Positions 9,446-19,197 of a stretch of DNA of 64,000 nucleotides are shown piece by piece. Made by a program: the position numbers and the translations under genes. The DNA comes from Streptosporangium nondiastaticum (GTDB taxonomy: Bacteria; Actinomycetota; Actinomycetes; Streptomycetales; Streptomycetaceae): NCBI RefSeq assembly GCF_003011965.1, contig NZ_PXWG01000027.1:1-64000 (forward strand), written 5' to 3'. The stretch's first letter is position 1; every line of letters begins with the position of its first letter. The notes beneath the pieces are model-generated. The model was not told where the DNA came from. It saw only the letters and a program-made list of their open reading frames with translations, and ran no database searches.

Positions 9446-10852
9446 ATGACCACGTCAGTCGAGTCCGGAGAGGCCGCACCGTCCGGGGAGGCCCAGCTCA
9501 GCCTCGGCACGTCAGCGGCACGCCAGCTCGCCACGACGACCAAGTCCGTACCGCAGATGCAGGGGATCTCGTCCCGCTGGCTGCTGCGCGTGCTGCCGTG
9601 GGTGCAGGTGTCGGCCGGCACCTACCGGGTGAACAGGCGGCTCACGTACACCGTCGGGGACGGCCGGGTCGAGTTCATCTCGACCGGCTCGGAGGTCCGG
9701 GTCATCCCGCCGGAGCTCGGGGAACTGCCCCTGCTGCGGGACTTCGGCGACAACGACACGCTGGAGGCGCTGGCGAACGGCTTCATCCAGCGCACGTACG
9801 CCGCCGGTGACACGCTCGTCGAGGCCGGCACGCCGGCCGACCAGATCTTCCTCATCGCCCACGGCAAGCTCAACAAGACGGGCACCGGCAAGTACGGCGA
9901 CGAGACCGTGCTCGGCGTGCTGGCCGACGGTGACTACTTCGGCGAGCAGGTGCCCCTGGAGCCCGACGGCACCTGGGGATTCAGCGTCCGTGCCGTGACC
10001 CGCTGCACGGTGCTCGCCCTCCCGCTGCAGACCTTCCAGGAGCTGGCCGAGCGCTCCGAGGCGCTGCGCGCGCACGTCGCGGCGTTCACCTCCCGCCCCG
10101 CCAAGCCGACGAACAAGCGCGGCGAGGCCGACATCGCGGTGACGTCCGGCCACGTCGGCGAGCCGGCCATCGCCGGCACCTTCGTGGACTACGAGCTCTC
10201 CCCGCGCGAGTACGAACTGAGCGTCGCCCAGACCGTCCTGCGCGTCCACACCCGCGTCGCCGACCTCTACAACGACCCGATGAGCCAGCTCGAACAGCAG
10301 CTGCGGCTGACGGTCGAGGCGCTGCGCGAGCGCCAGGAGCACGAGATCGTCAACAACCGCGAGTTCGGCCTGCTGCACAACGCCGACATCAGCCAGCGCA
10401 TTCACACCCGCAGCGGCCCGCCCACCCCCGACGACCTCGACGAGCTGCTCGCGCGCCGCCGCAAGACCAAGTACATCCTCGCCCACCCCCGGACCATCGC
10501 GGCGTTCGGCCGGGAGTGCACCGCCCGGGGCCTCTACCCGCAGTCCATCGACGTCCTGGGCTCCTCCGTGCGCTCCTGGCGCGGTGTGCCGCTGCTGCCC
10601 TGCAACAAGATCCCGATCAGCGAGTCGGGGACGAGCTCGATCCTCGCGATGCGGACGGGCGAGGAGAGCCAGGGTGTCGTGGGCCTGCACCAGACGGGCA
10701 TCCCGGACGAGTTCCAGCCGAGCCTCAACGTCCGGTTCATGGGCATCAACGAGCAGGCGGTCTCCTCGTATCTGGTGAGCGCCTACTTCTCCGCGGCGAT
10801 CCTCGTGCCGGACGCGCTGGGCGTCCTGGAGGACGTCGAGATCGGCCGCTAG
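9446..10852 (+). CDS. Family 2B encapsulin shell protein with cyclic-nucleotide-binding-like domain (EshA-like), copy 2
   Basis: 468 aa, a close paralogue of the preceding gene in all domains, with very similar DNA in the central shell region (about 10190-10450 against 8680-8940) and more divergence in the nucleotide-binding-like insertion. That insertion contains [16 protein letters not shown], again without the canonical RAA phosphate-binding arginine. The 104-bp gap to copy 1 carries no obvious terminator, so the pair is probably co-transcribed and could build a mixed two-component shell. ATG start is supported by alignment with copy 1. Confidence 0.9.
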   Translation: MTTSVESGEAAPSGEAQLSLGTSAARQLATTTKSVPQMQGISSRWLLRVLPWVQVSAGTYRVNRRLTYTVGDGRVEFISTGSEVRVIPPELGELPLLRDFGDNDTLEALANGFIQRTYAAGDTLVEAGTPADQIFLIAHGKLNKTGTGKYGDETVLGVLADGDYFGEQVPLEPDGTWGFSVRAVTRCTVLALPLQTFQELAERSEALRAHVAAFTSRPAKPTNKRGEADIAVTSGHVGEPAIAGTFVDYELSPREYELSVAQTVLRVHTRVADLYNDPMSQLEQQLRLTVEALRERQEHEIVNNREFGLLHNADISQRIHTRSGPPTPDDLDELLARRRKTKYILAHPRTIAAFGRECTARGLYPQSIDVLGSSVRSWRGVPLLPCNKIPISESGTSSILAMRTGEESQGVVGLHQTGIPDEFQPSLNVRFMGINEQAVSSYLVSAYFSAAILVPDALGVLEDVEIGR

Positions 10853-10875
10853 GGCGCGCCGGAGGATGACGCCTC

Positions 10876-10908
10876 GGGCCGGGTCCCCCCGACGGCGGGG
10901 CCCGGCCC
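10876..10908. terminator. Strong GC hairpin between convergent genes
   Basis: The arms GGGCCGGG(T)CCCC and GGGGCCCGGCCC can pair over about 12 bp, with one bulged T and an 8-nt loop. It lies just after encapsulin copy 2 and just before the 3' end of the convergent small membrane gene, so it can serve both strands. There is no U-tract, as is usual for Streptomyces terminators. Confidence 0.6.
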
Positions 10909-10925
10909 GGGCGGCGCGGACCCGG

Positions 10926-11120
10926 TCAGGGGCGTACGCCGCTCACGATGCGGGCCGTGGTGGACAGGCCGTCGGAGATCGTCGGCGCGATGCTCGTGCT
11001 CGCCAGGAGGAAGCCGAGCAGAACGCAGACCAGGGCGTTCGACACCTTCAGCGAGCCGCTCCGCATGAACACGACCACCAGGACGAGCAACAACAGGACC
11101 ACGGAGAGCGAAATGGCCAT
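10926..11120 (-). CDS. Small two-helix membrane protein
   Basis: 64 aa: a strongly hydrophobic helix (residues about 3-19), a short basic loop and a second hydrophobic helix (VSNALVCVLLGFLLAST), then a polar tail. GGAGG lies 7 bp before the ATG. Length and layout resemble the 81-aa protein encoded in the mobile element at 30060-30305, including the (S/T)xx(L/I)VxxLxGxxL second helix and an Ala/Thr/Ser-rich tail. Function unknown. Confidence 0.72.
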   Translation of the reverse strand: MAISLSVVLLLLVLVVVFMRSGSLKVSNALVCVLLGFLLASTSIAPTISDGLSTTARIVSGVRP

Positions 11121-11274
11121 GGCGAACCTCCTGGGTGGTGCGGTTGTCCGCCAGTCTGGCCCACCGAGCGCCCCGGCCCGGCGCGCCGCGTGTACTCCAT
11201 TCAGGTACGAGCGTCGCCCTCCGGGCCGCCGCGCTCGGCAGGCAGGCCGCCCGCAGGGTGCCTAGGCTGGCGGA

Positions 11275-14200
11275 ATGAGCCGCACAGCCGCCGACAGCAG
11301 GCCTTCCGCGGAGCGGCCCGCCCCGGCTCCCAAGGGCCGTGAGGGCGGGGAGCGCGAGTCCGCGTGGCGGCGGCTCCTGCACCGGGTCCCCAACGGCTTC
11401 GCGGTCTTCTTCGGCGCCCTCGGCCTGTTCTGCGCGATCACCTCGCTGATCGTGCCGCTGCGGCGGGCGGTGGGGCCGCTGACGGAGGCGCTCGACACGC
11501 TGACCGTCCCCACGGCGCCCAACCTCGCGTACGCGGTCTTCCTGCTGCTGCTCGCGACGGCGATGGCCGCCCGCAAGCGGGTCACCCTGTGGTTCGTCCT
11601 GGCCTATCTGACGCTGCTGCTGATCGCCGACGCCCTGCTGCTGGCGGTGGGCTACTGGGACACGATCCCCTCGCTGGTGCTGTGCGTGGCGGCGATGACG
11701 CTGCTGGTCCTGGCCCGCCGGGAGTTCTACGCGGCGTCGCGCCGGGGGGCGTTCCTGCGGGCGCTGCTGGTGCTGGCGGCGGGGCTCGCCGTGGCGATCC
11801 TGGTGGGCTGGGGCCTGGTGTCGCTGTTCCCGGGCTCGCTGGAGCGCGGGGCGGGGAACCGGCTGCTGTTCGTCGCCAACAAGGTGTGCGGCGGGCTGGT
11901 GAGCGGCCGGCACTTCACCGGCCATCCCCCGCACTGGCTGTACTTCCTGCTCGGGCTGTTCGGCGCGCTGGCACTGCTGAACGCCGCCATGGCGCTGTTC
12001 CGCTCGCAGCGCCTGGAGGCCGCGCTGCACGACGACGAGGAGCCGCGGATCCGCGCCCTCCTGGCCCGCTACGGCGGCCAGGACTCGCTCGGCTACTTCG
12101 CGACGCGCCGGGACAAGGCCGTGATCTTCTCCCCCAGCGGCAAGGCGGCGGTGACCTACCGGGTCGAGGCGGGCGTCTGCCTGGCGTCCGGCGACCCGCT
12201 GGGCGACCCGGAGGCGTGGACTCCGGCGATCGACGCCTGGCTGGAGGTCGCGGGCCGCTACGGCTGGCAGCCGGCCGTGATGGGCGCCAGTGAGGCGGGC
12301 GCGAAGGCGTACGCCCGCTCGGGGCTGGGCGCGCTCCAGCTGGGGGACGAGGCGATCCTGCAGGTCGCCTCGTTCGACCTGGACGGACGCGAGATGCGGG
12401 TGACGCGGCAGGCCGTGCACCGGGTGGAGCGCACCGGCGCCACCGTACGGATCCGGCGGCACTCGGCGCTCACCGACGAGGAGATGGGCGAGGTCATCCA
12501 CCGGGCGGACGCCTGGCGGGACACCGAGACCGAGCGGGGCTTCTCGATGGCGCTGGGCCGGCTCGGCGACCCGGCCGACGGCGACTGCCTGCTGGTGGAG
12601 GCCTTCGACAGCGAGGGGACGATGATCGCCCTGCTGTCGTTCGTGCCCTGGGGCCGGGACGGGGTCTCGCTGGACGTGATGCGCCGCGACCGGGCGGCGC
12701 CCAACGGCGTCATGGAGTTCATGGTCGCGCAGCTGTGCGCGCAGGCCGGGCGGTTCGGCGTCAAGCACATCTCGCTCAACTTCGCCGTGTTCCGCTCCGC
12801 GTTCGAGGAGGGGGCGCGGATCGGGGCGGGGCCGGTGCTGCGGCTGTGGCGCAAGCTGCTGCTGTTCTTCTCGCGGTGGTGGCAGCTGGAGGCCCTCTAC
12901 CGCTCGAACGTGAAGTACAACCCCGAGTGGCACCCGCGGTTCCTCTGCTACGCCGACGCGGGTGCGCTGGCGCGGATCGGGCTGGCGGCGGGCATCGCCG
13001 AGGGCTTCGTCGCGGTGCCGAGCCTCGGTCAGCTGTGGAGCCGGGGGCGGGCCAGGGGCGTCACCAGCCCGGCGTCCACGGCGGGCCTGCCGCCGCTCTC
13101 CGAGCTGGGCCTGGAGGCCGGCGCCGAGGAGGCGGGGGCGGACGGGCTCGCGGGGCTGCCGGAGCAGGTGCGGGTGCGGCGGCGGAAGCTGGAGCTGCTG
13201 CGGGCGGCGGGCGTGGACCCGTATCCGGTCGACGCCCGCCGCACGCACACGCTCGCCGCGATCCGTGCCGCCCACGCGGGGCTCCCGCCGTCGTCCCGCA
13301 CGGGCGAGCGGGTGACCGTGGCCGGCCGCGTGCTGCTGGTCCGCAACCACGGCGGGGTCGCGTTCGCCGTGCTGCGCGACTGGTCGGGCGACCTGCAGCT
13401 GACGTTCGCCCGCGAGGACTGCGGCCGCGAGGGGCTGCGGCGCTTCGCCACGCACATCGACCTCGGCGACCACGTCGAGGCGGAGGGCGAGATCGGCACC
13501 ACCGACCGCGGCGAGCTCACCGTCTTCGTGAGCAGCGCCCGGATGACCGCCAAGTGCCTGCGCCCGCTGCCCGACAAGCGGCACGGCCTGAGCGATCCCG
13601 AGGCGCGGGTGCGGATGCGCTACGTGGACCTGGCCGTCTCGCCGGAGGCCCGGCGGACGGTGCGGGCCCGCAGCACGGCCGTGCAGGCGCTGCGCCAGGG
13701 GCTGCTCGACCGCGGGTTCCTGGAGGTCGAGACGCCGATGCTGCAGCAGATCCACGGCGGCGCGAACGCCCGGCCCTTCACCACGCACATCAATGCGTAC
13801 GACCTCGACCTGTATCTGCGGATCGCTCCGGAGCTGTATCTGAAGCGGCTGTGCGTGGGCGGGATGGAAAAAGTCTTCGAAATGGGCCGCACCTTTCGCA
13901 ACGAAGGGGTTTCGTACAAGCACAATCCGGAATTCACGATGCTGGAGGCGTACCAGGCGTTCGCGGACTACGACGTGATGCTCGACCTGACGCGCGAGCT
14001 GATCCAGGCCGCGGCGGAAGCCGCCCACGGGTCGGTGGTGGCCCTGCGCCGGGACGCCGGCGGGAAGCTCGTCGAGCACGACATCTCCGGGCCGTGGCCG
14101 GTGAAGACCGTCTACGGCGCGGTCTCGGAGGTCCTCGGCGAGGAGGTCGACGCGGACACGCCGGTGGGGGTGCTGCGGCGGCACTGCGACGCGGCGGGGG

Positions 14201-14634
14201 TGCCGCACCGGCCGGAGGACGGGCGCGGGGACATCGTGCTGGAGATGTACGAGCGGCTGGTCGAGGAGCGCACGGAGCTGCCCGTTTTCTACAAGGACTT
14301 CCCCACCGACGTCTCACCGCTGACGCGGCCGCACCGGGTCGATCCGCGGCTCGCGGAGCGCTGGGACCTGGTCGCGTTCGGCACGGAACTGGGCACGGCG
14401 TACTCGGAGCTGATCGATCCGATCGAGCAGCGGCGCCGACTGACCGCGCAGTCGCTGCTGGCGGCGGGCGGCGATCCGGAGGCGATGGAGCTGGACGAGG
14501 ACTTCCTGCGGGCGCTGGAGTACGCGATGCCGCCGACGGGCGGGCTGGGGATCGGGGTGGACCGGCTGGTGATGTTCCTGACGGGGCTGTCGATCCGGGA
14601 GACGCTGCCGTTCCCCCTGGTGCGGAGGCGGTGA
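11275..14634 (+). CDS. lysX: Bifunctional lysylphosphatidylglycerol synthetase/lysine-tRNA ligase LysX
   Basis: 1119 aa. Residues about 35-240 are an MprF-like multi-pass membrane region, about 250-560 a DUF2156 lysyl-transferase domain, about 665-760 an OB-fold anticodon-binding domain, and about 780-1115 a class II lysyl-tRNA synthetase core. Motif 2 is [14 protein letters not shown] (near 874) and motif 3 [11 protein letters not shown] (near 1091). The synthetase part charges tRNA-Lys and the membrane part transfers lysine to phosphatidylglycerol, protecting against cationic peptides. Size is near that of mycobacterial LysX. The ATG is close to a GC-rich leader without a clear ribosome site. 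Confidence 0.93.
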   Translation: MSRTAADSRPSAERPAPAPKGREGGERESAWRRLLHRVPNGFAVFFGALGLFCAITSLIVPLRRAVGPLTEALDTLTVPTAPNLAYAVFLLLLATAMAARKRVTLWFVLAYLTLLLIADALLLAVGYWDTIPSLVLCVAAMTLLVLARREFYAASRRGAFLRALLVLAAGLAVAILVGWGLVSLFPGSLERGAGNRLLFVANKVCGGLVSGRHFTGHPPHWLYFLLGLFGALALLNAAMALFRSQRLEAALHDDEEPRIRALLARYGGQDSLGYFATRRDKAVIFSPSGKAAVTYRVEAGVCLASGDPLGDPEAWTPAIDAWLEVAGRYGWQPAVMGASEAGAKAYARSGLGALQLGDEAILQVASFDLDGREMRVTRQAVHRVERTGATVRIRRHSALTDEEMGEVIHRADAWRDTETERGFSMALGRLGDPADGDCLLVEAFDSEGTMIALLSFVPWGRDGVSLDVMRRDRAAPNGVMEFMVAQLCAQAGRFGVKHISLNFAVFRSAFEEGARIGAGPVLRLWRKLLLFFSRWWQLEALYRSNVKYNPEWHPRFLCYADAGALARIGLAAGIAEGFVAVPSLGQLWSRGRARGVTSPASTAGLPPLSELGLEAGAEEAGADGLAGLPEQVRVRRRKLELLRAAGVDPYPVDARRTHTLAAIRAAHAGLPPSSRTGERVTVAGRVLLVRNHGGVAFAVLRDWSGDLQLTFAREDCGREGLRRFATHIDLGDHVEAEGEIGTTDRGELTVFVSSARMTAKCLRPLPDKRHGLSDPEARVRMRYVDLAVSPEARRTVRARSTAVQALRQGLLDRGFLEVETPMLQQIHGGANARPFTTHINAYDLDLYLRIAPELYLKRLCVGGMEKVFEMGRTFRNEGVSYKHNPEFTMLEAYQAFADYDVMLDLTRELIQAAAEAAHGSVVALRRDAGGKLVEHDISGPWPVKTVYGAVSEVLGEEVDADTPVGVLRRHCDAAGVPHRPEDGRGDIVLEMYERLVEERTELPVFYKDFPTDVSPLTRPHRVDPRLAERWDLVAFGTELGTAYSELIDPIEQRRRLTAQSLLAAGGDPEAMELDEDFLRALEYAMPPTGGLGIGVDRLVMFLTGLSIRETLPFPLVRRR

Positions 14635-14721
14635 CAGCCCGGCATCACTAAAAGACTTCCTTTGGGAATGGGATAGAATTCTTTATTTGCCTTATAGATC
14701 GGCCGTTGTTAGCTTGCCGAT

Positions 14722-15648
14722 ATGACCTCGGCACAGCGCACCAGCATTCCGTGGGCTCCGATGGCGGCGACCGCGCTGCTGTGGGGTTCCGCCTTCACCG
14801 CCATCCAGGTGGCGCTGCCGGACTACTCCCCGGCCGCGATAGCCCTCCTGCGCATGGCCATCACCGTCGTCCTCCTCCTGCCGTGCCTGTTCCTCGGGCG
14901 GATCGGCCGGCTGCGGCGCGCCGACGCGCTGCGCATGGCGGCCTTCGGCCTCACCGGGATGACGGCCTACCAGGTGCTGCTGTGCGCCGGCGAGCAGAGC
15001 GTGGACGCGGGCACCGCGGCCATGCTGATCGCCGCCTCCCCGGTCTTCACCACCGTGCTCGGCATGGCCTTCCTCGGCGACAGGCCCGGCCGGCGGGGCC
15101 TCGCCGGCCTCGCCGTGGCGCTCACCGGTGCGCTCACCGTCGCCGTCACCTCGGGCGGCGGGAGCGGTTCGCTCATGGGCGCGCTCATGGTGCTGGGCGC
15201 CGCCGCCACACAGGCGACGTCGTTCGCGCTGCAGAAGCCGCTGCTGAAGAAGTACTCGGGCGCGGAATGCGTCTTCTACGGCAGCCTGTTCGGCATGCTG
15301 CCGCTGCTGGCGACGGCTCCCGGGGCGGTCGGGCAGATCGCGGCGGCCGACGGGCACCGCACGCTGGCCGTGCTGTGGCTGGGCGTCGGCTGCACGGCGA
15401 TGGCCTTCTGGACCTGGTCGCGGACGCTGCGGGCCACGACGGCGTCGACGGCGTCGCTGGTGCTGTACGCGGTGCCGGTCGCCGCGCTGCTGCTGGACGC
15501 ACTGTTCCTCGGGAACCTGCCGTCGCTCAACGCGGCCGGGGGCGGGCTGCTGGTGCTGGCCGGTGTTGCCGTGGCCACGGTGCGGAGGGCTTCTCCGCAG
15601 CCGGCGGAGCCGGTGGTCGAGCGGGAGCTCGTCGGCAGCGAGCGCTAG
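14722..15648 (+). CDS. EamA/DMT-family transporter
   Basis: 308 aa with about ten hydrophobic helices in two EamA repeats: the first has ALLWGSAFTAIQVALP and ALLRMAIT, the second VLGAAATQATSFALQKPLL. The drug/metabolite transporter superfamily exports small metabolites or amino acids; the substrate cannot be read. The 87-bp upstream gap is unusually AT-rich (TTCTTTATTTGCCTTATAG), a likely promoter. Its 3' end faces the convergent ABC operon across a hairpin-forming repeat. Confidence 0.88.
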   Translation: MTSAQRTSIPWAPMAATALLWGSAFTAIQVALPDYSPAAIALLRMAITVVLLLPCLFLGRIGRLRRADALRMAAFGLTGMTAYQVLLCAGEQSVDAGTAAMLIAASPVFTTVLGMAFLGDRPGRRGLAGLAVALTGALTVAVTSGGGSGSLMGALMVLGAAATQATSFALQKPLLKKYSGAECVFYGSLFGMLPLLATAPGAVGQIAAADGHRTLAVLWLGVGCTAMAFWTWSRTLRATTASTASLVLYAVPVAALLLDALFLGNLPSLNAAGGGLLVLAGVAVATVRRASPQPAEPVVERELVGSER

Positions 15649-15649
15649 G

Positions 15650-15690
15650 TTCGGGGCTCCGCCCCGGACCCCGGTCCTCAGACGCCGGAC
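15650..15690. repeat. Dispersed GC-hairpin repeat, copy A (probable terminator)
   Basis: Contains the palindrome CGGGGCTCCGCCCCGG (15652-15667). The first 31 bp are identical to 46003-46033 and eight of the next ten bases also match, so the two form a 41-bp dispersed repeat. It sits between convergent genes, where the hairpin can act as a terminator. Such repeats are typical intergenic elements of Streptomyces chromosomes. Confidence 0.7.
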
Positions 15691-16355
15691 GGGCTCTTCT
15701 CGGCCCTGAGTTCGTCCCAGTGCACCGTCTCGTCGCACCAGCGGTCGAGCAGCACCCTGTCGTGTCCCACGGCCAGCAGCCCCGCGCCGCTCCCGGCCCG
15801 GTAGTCCTCCACGACCGCCACGAGAGCGGCCGTCGTCGACGCGTCCAGCATCGCCGTCATCTCGTCGCAGATCAGCCAGCGCGGGCGCAGGACGAGGGCC
15901 CTGGCCAGGCAGGCGCGCTGCAGCTGGCCGTCGCTGACCTCGTGCGGCCGCCGCCTGAGGAGTTCCCCGGAGAGCCCGACGCGCTCGGCCAGTGCGGCCA
16001 CCGCCGCTGCCGCCTCGGCCCGCCGGCCGGTCGCCCGCAGCGGTTCCGCGATCAGGTCGGTGAGCCGCATGCGCGGGTCCGCGGCGAGCCGGGGCTGCTG
16101 GAAGACCACGCCGAAGGCCGTGCGCTGCTCGCGCGTGGCGCGGTGACGCGCGCCCCGGACGGGGTCGCCGTCGACGACGACCGTGCCGGAGTCCGGCCGG
16201 TGCAGCAGGGCGGCCACCCGGGCCAGGGTGGACTTGCCGCAGCCGCTCGGGCCGAGCAGGCCGACGGACCGGCCCGGCGCGATCGTCAGGGAGACGCCGC
16301 GGACGACGGGCCTGCGCGGGTCGTACCCCGCGGTGATGCCGCTCAGCTCAAGCAC
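15678..16355 (-). CDS. Peptide/nickel-type ABC transporter ATP-binding protein (DppF/NikE-like)
   Basis: 225 aa with Walker A GPSGCGKST, a Q-loop (VVFQQPRL), the modified signature EVSDGQLQR and Walker B WLICDEMTAM. It energises the importer encoded upstream. GTG at 16355 overlaps the stop of the preceding ATPase gene by 8 bp, showing coupling; the longer frame upstream is shadow of that gene. It lacks the C-terminal oligopeptide/dipeptide extension seen in its partner. Last gene of the five-gene operon. Confidence 0.88.
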   Translation of the reverse strand: MLELSGITAGYDPRRPVVRGVSLTIAPGRSVGLLGPSGCGKSTLARVAALLHRPDSGTVVVDGDPVRGARHRATREQRTAFGVVFQQPRLAADPRMRLTDLIAEPLRATGRRAEAAAAVAALAERVGLSGELLRRRPHEVSDGQLQRACLARALVLRPRWLICDEMTAMLDASTTAALVAVVEDYRAGSGAGLLAVGHDRVLLDRWCDETVHWDELRAEKSPSGV

Positions 16356-17382
16356 GCGAGGTCTCCTCCGGGTGGTGGCAGGCGACGCCGTCGGCGGTCG
16401 CCGGGAGCGTCCCGCAGCGGTCGCTCGCCCGCGTGCAGCGGGCGGCGAAGGCGCAGCCGGGCGGCAGGTCGCCGAGTTCGGGGGGCACGCCGGGGATCGG
16501 GGTGAAGGCGCGCTCGGGGAGGGCGTCGAGCAGGGCGCGGGCGTAGGGGTGGCGGGGCCCCGGCTCGCCGAAGAAGGCGGGAGCGGCGGAGATTTCCACA
16601 ATGCGGCCCGCGTACATGACGGCGACGCGGTCGGCGATGCGCCGGGCCGCCGCGAGGTCGTGGGTGATCATCAGCAGGGCGCGGCCGGCGTCGGCGTGCC
16701 GCCGTAGTTCGTCCACCGTGCGGTCGACGAGCTCGCGGTCGAGGCCGGTCGTGGGCTCGTCGGCGAGCAGGAGGGGGGCGTCGCCGACGAGGGCGAGGGC
16801 GGTGGCCGCGCGCTGTGCGAGGCCGCCGGAGAGCTGGTGGGGATGGCGGTCCAGGTGGGTGGCGGGGAAGGCCGCCCGCTCGGCGGCGGCTTCGGCCGCC
16901 GCCCGCAGTCCGGCCTTGCGGACGCCCGTCAGCTCCCGGACGGTCTCCTCCAGCTGGGAGCGCACGGTGCGGACGGGGGTCAGGTGCGCGGAGGGGCTCT
17001 GCGGCACGAGGCCGATGCGGCGGCCGCGTACGGTGCGGGCGAGGGTGCGCTCGCCGGCGGTGAGCAGGTCCAGGTCGCCGAGGAGGGCCCGGCCGTCGGT
17101 GCGGGCGTTTCCGGGCAGGAGGCCGAGGAGCGCCGAGGCCAGGACGGACTTGCCGCAGCCGCTCTCGCCGATGAGGGCCAGGCATTCGCCCGGGCCCAGC
17201 TCGAACGAGGCGTCGGTGACGGCGGCGATCCGCCGCCCGCCGCGCATCCGGAACCGTACGGAGAGGTTCTGTACGGACAGGACGGGGCCGGGCGGCACAG
17301 GGCCGGACGGTACGGGAGCGGACCGTGCGGGGCCGGAGGTTGCGGGGCCGGACCGGGCGGGGCCGGAAGTCGCGGGGCTCAC
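16348..17382 (-). CDS. Peptide/nickel-type ABC transporter ATP-binding protein (DppD/NikD-like)
   Basis: 344 aa. Residues 2-32 are a low-complexity S/G/P/A/R stretch with repeated SGPA/SGPV units, unusual for the family. The ATPase follows: Walker A GESGCGKS, signature LSGGLAQR, Walker B LLLADEPTT. A C-terminal oligopeptide-transport extension contains a cysteine group (FAARCTRASDRC, later ACHHPEE) like that of DppD/OppD. GTG at 17382 overlaps the permease stop by 4 bp (GTGA). Confidence 0.88.
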   Translation of the reverse strand: MSPATSGPARSGPATSGPARSAPVPSGPVPPGPVLSVQNLSVRFRMRGGRRIAAVTDASFELGPGECLALIGESGCGKSVLASALLGLLPGNARTDGRALLGDLDLLTAGERTLARTVRGRRIGLVPQSPSAHLTPVRTVRSQLEETVRELTGVRKAGLRAAAEAAAERAAFPATHLDRHPHQLSGGLAQRAATALALVGDAPLLLADEPTTGLDRELVDRTVDELRRHADAGRALLMITHDLAAARRIADRVAVMYAGRIVEISAAPAFFGEPGPRHPYARALLDALPERAFTPIPGVPPELGDLPPGCAFAARCTRASDRCGTLPATADGVACHHPEETSRA

Positions 17383-18203
17383 AGCGTCAGCTCCGATCGG
17401 CGCCTGGGGTTGAGCCGTTCGCGCCACGCGCCCGCCAGCCCGGCCACGGCCAGGGTGGGGACGATGATGAACAGCCCGGGGAAGAGCGTCGGCCACCAGT
17501 CGCCGGCCAGCAGGGAGCCACGGGCGCTCTGGACCATGTTGCCGAGGCTCGCCTGGTGCGTGGGCAGGCCCAGGCCCAGGAAGGACAGGGCGGACTCGTG
17601 CCAGATGGCGTGCGGGATCATCAGCACCGCCGCGAGCCCTGCCTGCGGCAGGACGGCCGGGAGCAGATGGCGGACGGTCACCCGCCACCGTGACGCGCCG
17701 CCGGACACCGCGGCGTCGACGTACGAGCGCGAGCGCAGGGACAGCACCTCGGCCCGTACGATCCGGGCCGTCGACAGCCAGTGCGTGACGACGACGGAGG
17801 CGACCACGGGCCAGACGCCCGGGCGGAACATCGTGACGACGAAGATGCCGAGCAGCAGGTGCGGCACGGACGAGAAGAGGTCGACGATCCGCATCAGGAC
17901 GCGGTCCGCCCAGCCGCCGAGCGCACCCGCCGCCGCGCCGACGGCCGTGCCGATGACGGTGGCGGCGAGAGCCGCGGCGACGCCGACGAAGAGGGAGACG
18001 CGAAGCCCGTAGACGCTGCGCAGCAGCAGGTCGCGGCCCACTTCGTCGGTGCCGAAGGGGTGCGCCCAGGAGGGCGCCTGAAGCTTGGCGGCCAGGTCGA
18101 CGGCCTGTTCGTCGAGGGGGACGGCGAACGGCACGGCCAGCACGGCGAGGACGACGGCTGCCGTGACGGCGGCGGAGACACCGGTGCGCACGCGGTCAGC
18201 CAT
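17379..18203 (-). CDS. ABC transporter permease (DppC/NikC-like)
   Basis: 274 aa. An N-terminal helix is followed by the HPFGTDEVGRDLL signature of DppC/NikC permeases, then about five more helices with the BPD_transp_1 EAA-like loop (AAVSGGASRWRVTVRHLLP). Its ATG overlaps the 3' end of the upstream permease by 8 bp. It pairs with that permease to form the membrane channel. Confidence 0.9.
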   Translation of the reverse strand: MADRVRTGVSAAVTAAVVLAVLAVPFAVPLDEQAVDLAAKLQAPSWAHPFGTDEVGRDLLLRSVYGLRVSLFVGVAAALAATVIGTAVGAAAGALGGWADRVLMRIVDLFSSVPHLLLGIFVVTMFRPGVWPVVASVVVTHWLSTARIVRAEVLSLRSRSYVDAAVSGGASRWRVTVRHLLPAVLPQAGLAAVLMIPHAIWHESALSFLGLGLPTHQASLGNMVQSARGSLLAGDWWPTLFPGLFIIVPTLAVAGLAGAWRERLNPRRRSELTL

Positions 18204-19197
18204 CGAAGCCCACCCTCGGGTCCGCCAGGCCGTACAACAGGTCGGACAGCAGGTTGCCCACGAGCACGGCGGCCGTCGCGAGCACGGTCAGGGCGGCGAG
18301 CAGCGGGAAGTCGACCTTGGTCGCGGCCTCCACGGTCGCGGAGGCGATGCCGGGCCAGCTGAAGACGGTCTCCACCAGCAGGGCGCCCGTGATGAGTTCG
18401 GGGACGCGGGAGCCGGTGAGGGTGAGTACGGGCAGCAGGCCGGAGCGCAGGGCGTGGCCGAGCAGGACGGTGCGTTCGCGCAGGCCGCGGGCGCGGGCGC
18501 CGCGCACGGGGTCCTCCGCGAGGGCGTCACCGACGCCCTGGCGCACGTACAGCACGAACCACGGCAGCTGGGAGACGGCGAGGACCGCCGCGGGCAGGAC
18601 GACGTGGGAGGCGATCTGGCCGGGCGTGGCGGTGTCGCTGCCGGTGTCGGTGAGGCCGCCGGCGGGCAGGGCGTCGAGCTTGAGGGCGAAGAGCCAGATG
18701 GCGAGGAGGCCGAGCCAGAACGGCGGGGCCGCTTCGAGCGCGTACGCGAGCGAGGTCACGGCCCGGTCGAACAAGCCGCCGCGGCGGCGCGCCGCGAGGA
18801 CGCCGAGCGCCGTTCCGGCGGTGACGGCCAGGGCGAAGGCGATGCCGCACAGCAGGACGGACCAGCCGATGCGTTCGCCGATGACCTGGGCGACGGGCTG
18901 GCGGAGCGAGGCGGAGACGCCGAGGTCGCCGGTGAGGGCCGAGGTCAGCCAGTCCCACCAGCGGGCGGTGAAGGGCCGGTCGGCGCCGAGGTTGTCGCGC
19001 AGCTGGTCGAGGACGTCCTGGCGGGCGCCGAGCCCGGCGCTGCCCGCGTACGCCTTCGCCGGGTCGAAGGGCGAGGCGGCGGCGAGGGCGAAGACCCCGA
19101 AGGTGACGGCGGCGAGGACGGGGACGGCGGCGAGCAGCCGCCGTCCCGCCATGCGCGCCATGGGCCCCCACGGGAGCCCGGTGGTGCTGCGGGTCAC
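18196..19197 (-). CDS. ABC transporter permease (DppB/NikB-like)
   Basis: 333 aa with six predicted helices. The N-terminal helix has RRLLAAVPVLAAVTFGVFAL and the periplasmic loop is typical of DppB. The coupling loop is EDPVRGARARGLRERTVLLG. I chose GTG at 19197 because it overlaps the substrate-binding-protein stop (GTGA); an internal ATG at about residue 13 is a possible alternative. Confidence 0.88.
   Translation of the reverse strand: MTRSTTGLPWGPMARMAGRRLLAAVPVLAAVTFGVFALAAASPFDPAKAYAGSAGLGARQDVLDQLRDNLGADRPFTARWWDWLTSALTGDLGVSASLRQPVAQVIGERIGWSVLLCGIAFALAVTAGTALGVLAARRRGGLFDRAVTSLAYALEAAPPFWLGLLAIWLFALKLDALPAGGLTDTGSDTATPGQIASHVVLPAAVLAVSQLPWFVLYVRQGVGDALAEDPVRGARARGLRERTVLLGHALRSGLLPVLTLTGSRVPELITGALLVETVFSWPGIASATVEAATKVDFPLLAALTVLATAAVLVGNLLSDLLYGLADPRVGFDG

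Noticed and set aside
10849..14208. 1119-codon minus-strand open frame opposite lysX
   Set aside because: Its composition is Arg/His/Gln-rich and no domain is visible; the plus strand has the complete LysX motif order.
11121..15700. Terpene cyclase or other encapsulin cargo near the shell genes
   Set aside because: Downstream genes are a small membrane protein, LysX and an EamA transporter; none has a cargo-loading tail or terpene cyclase motif.
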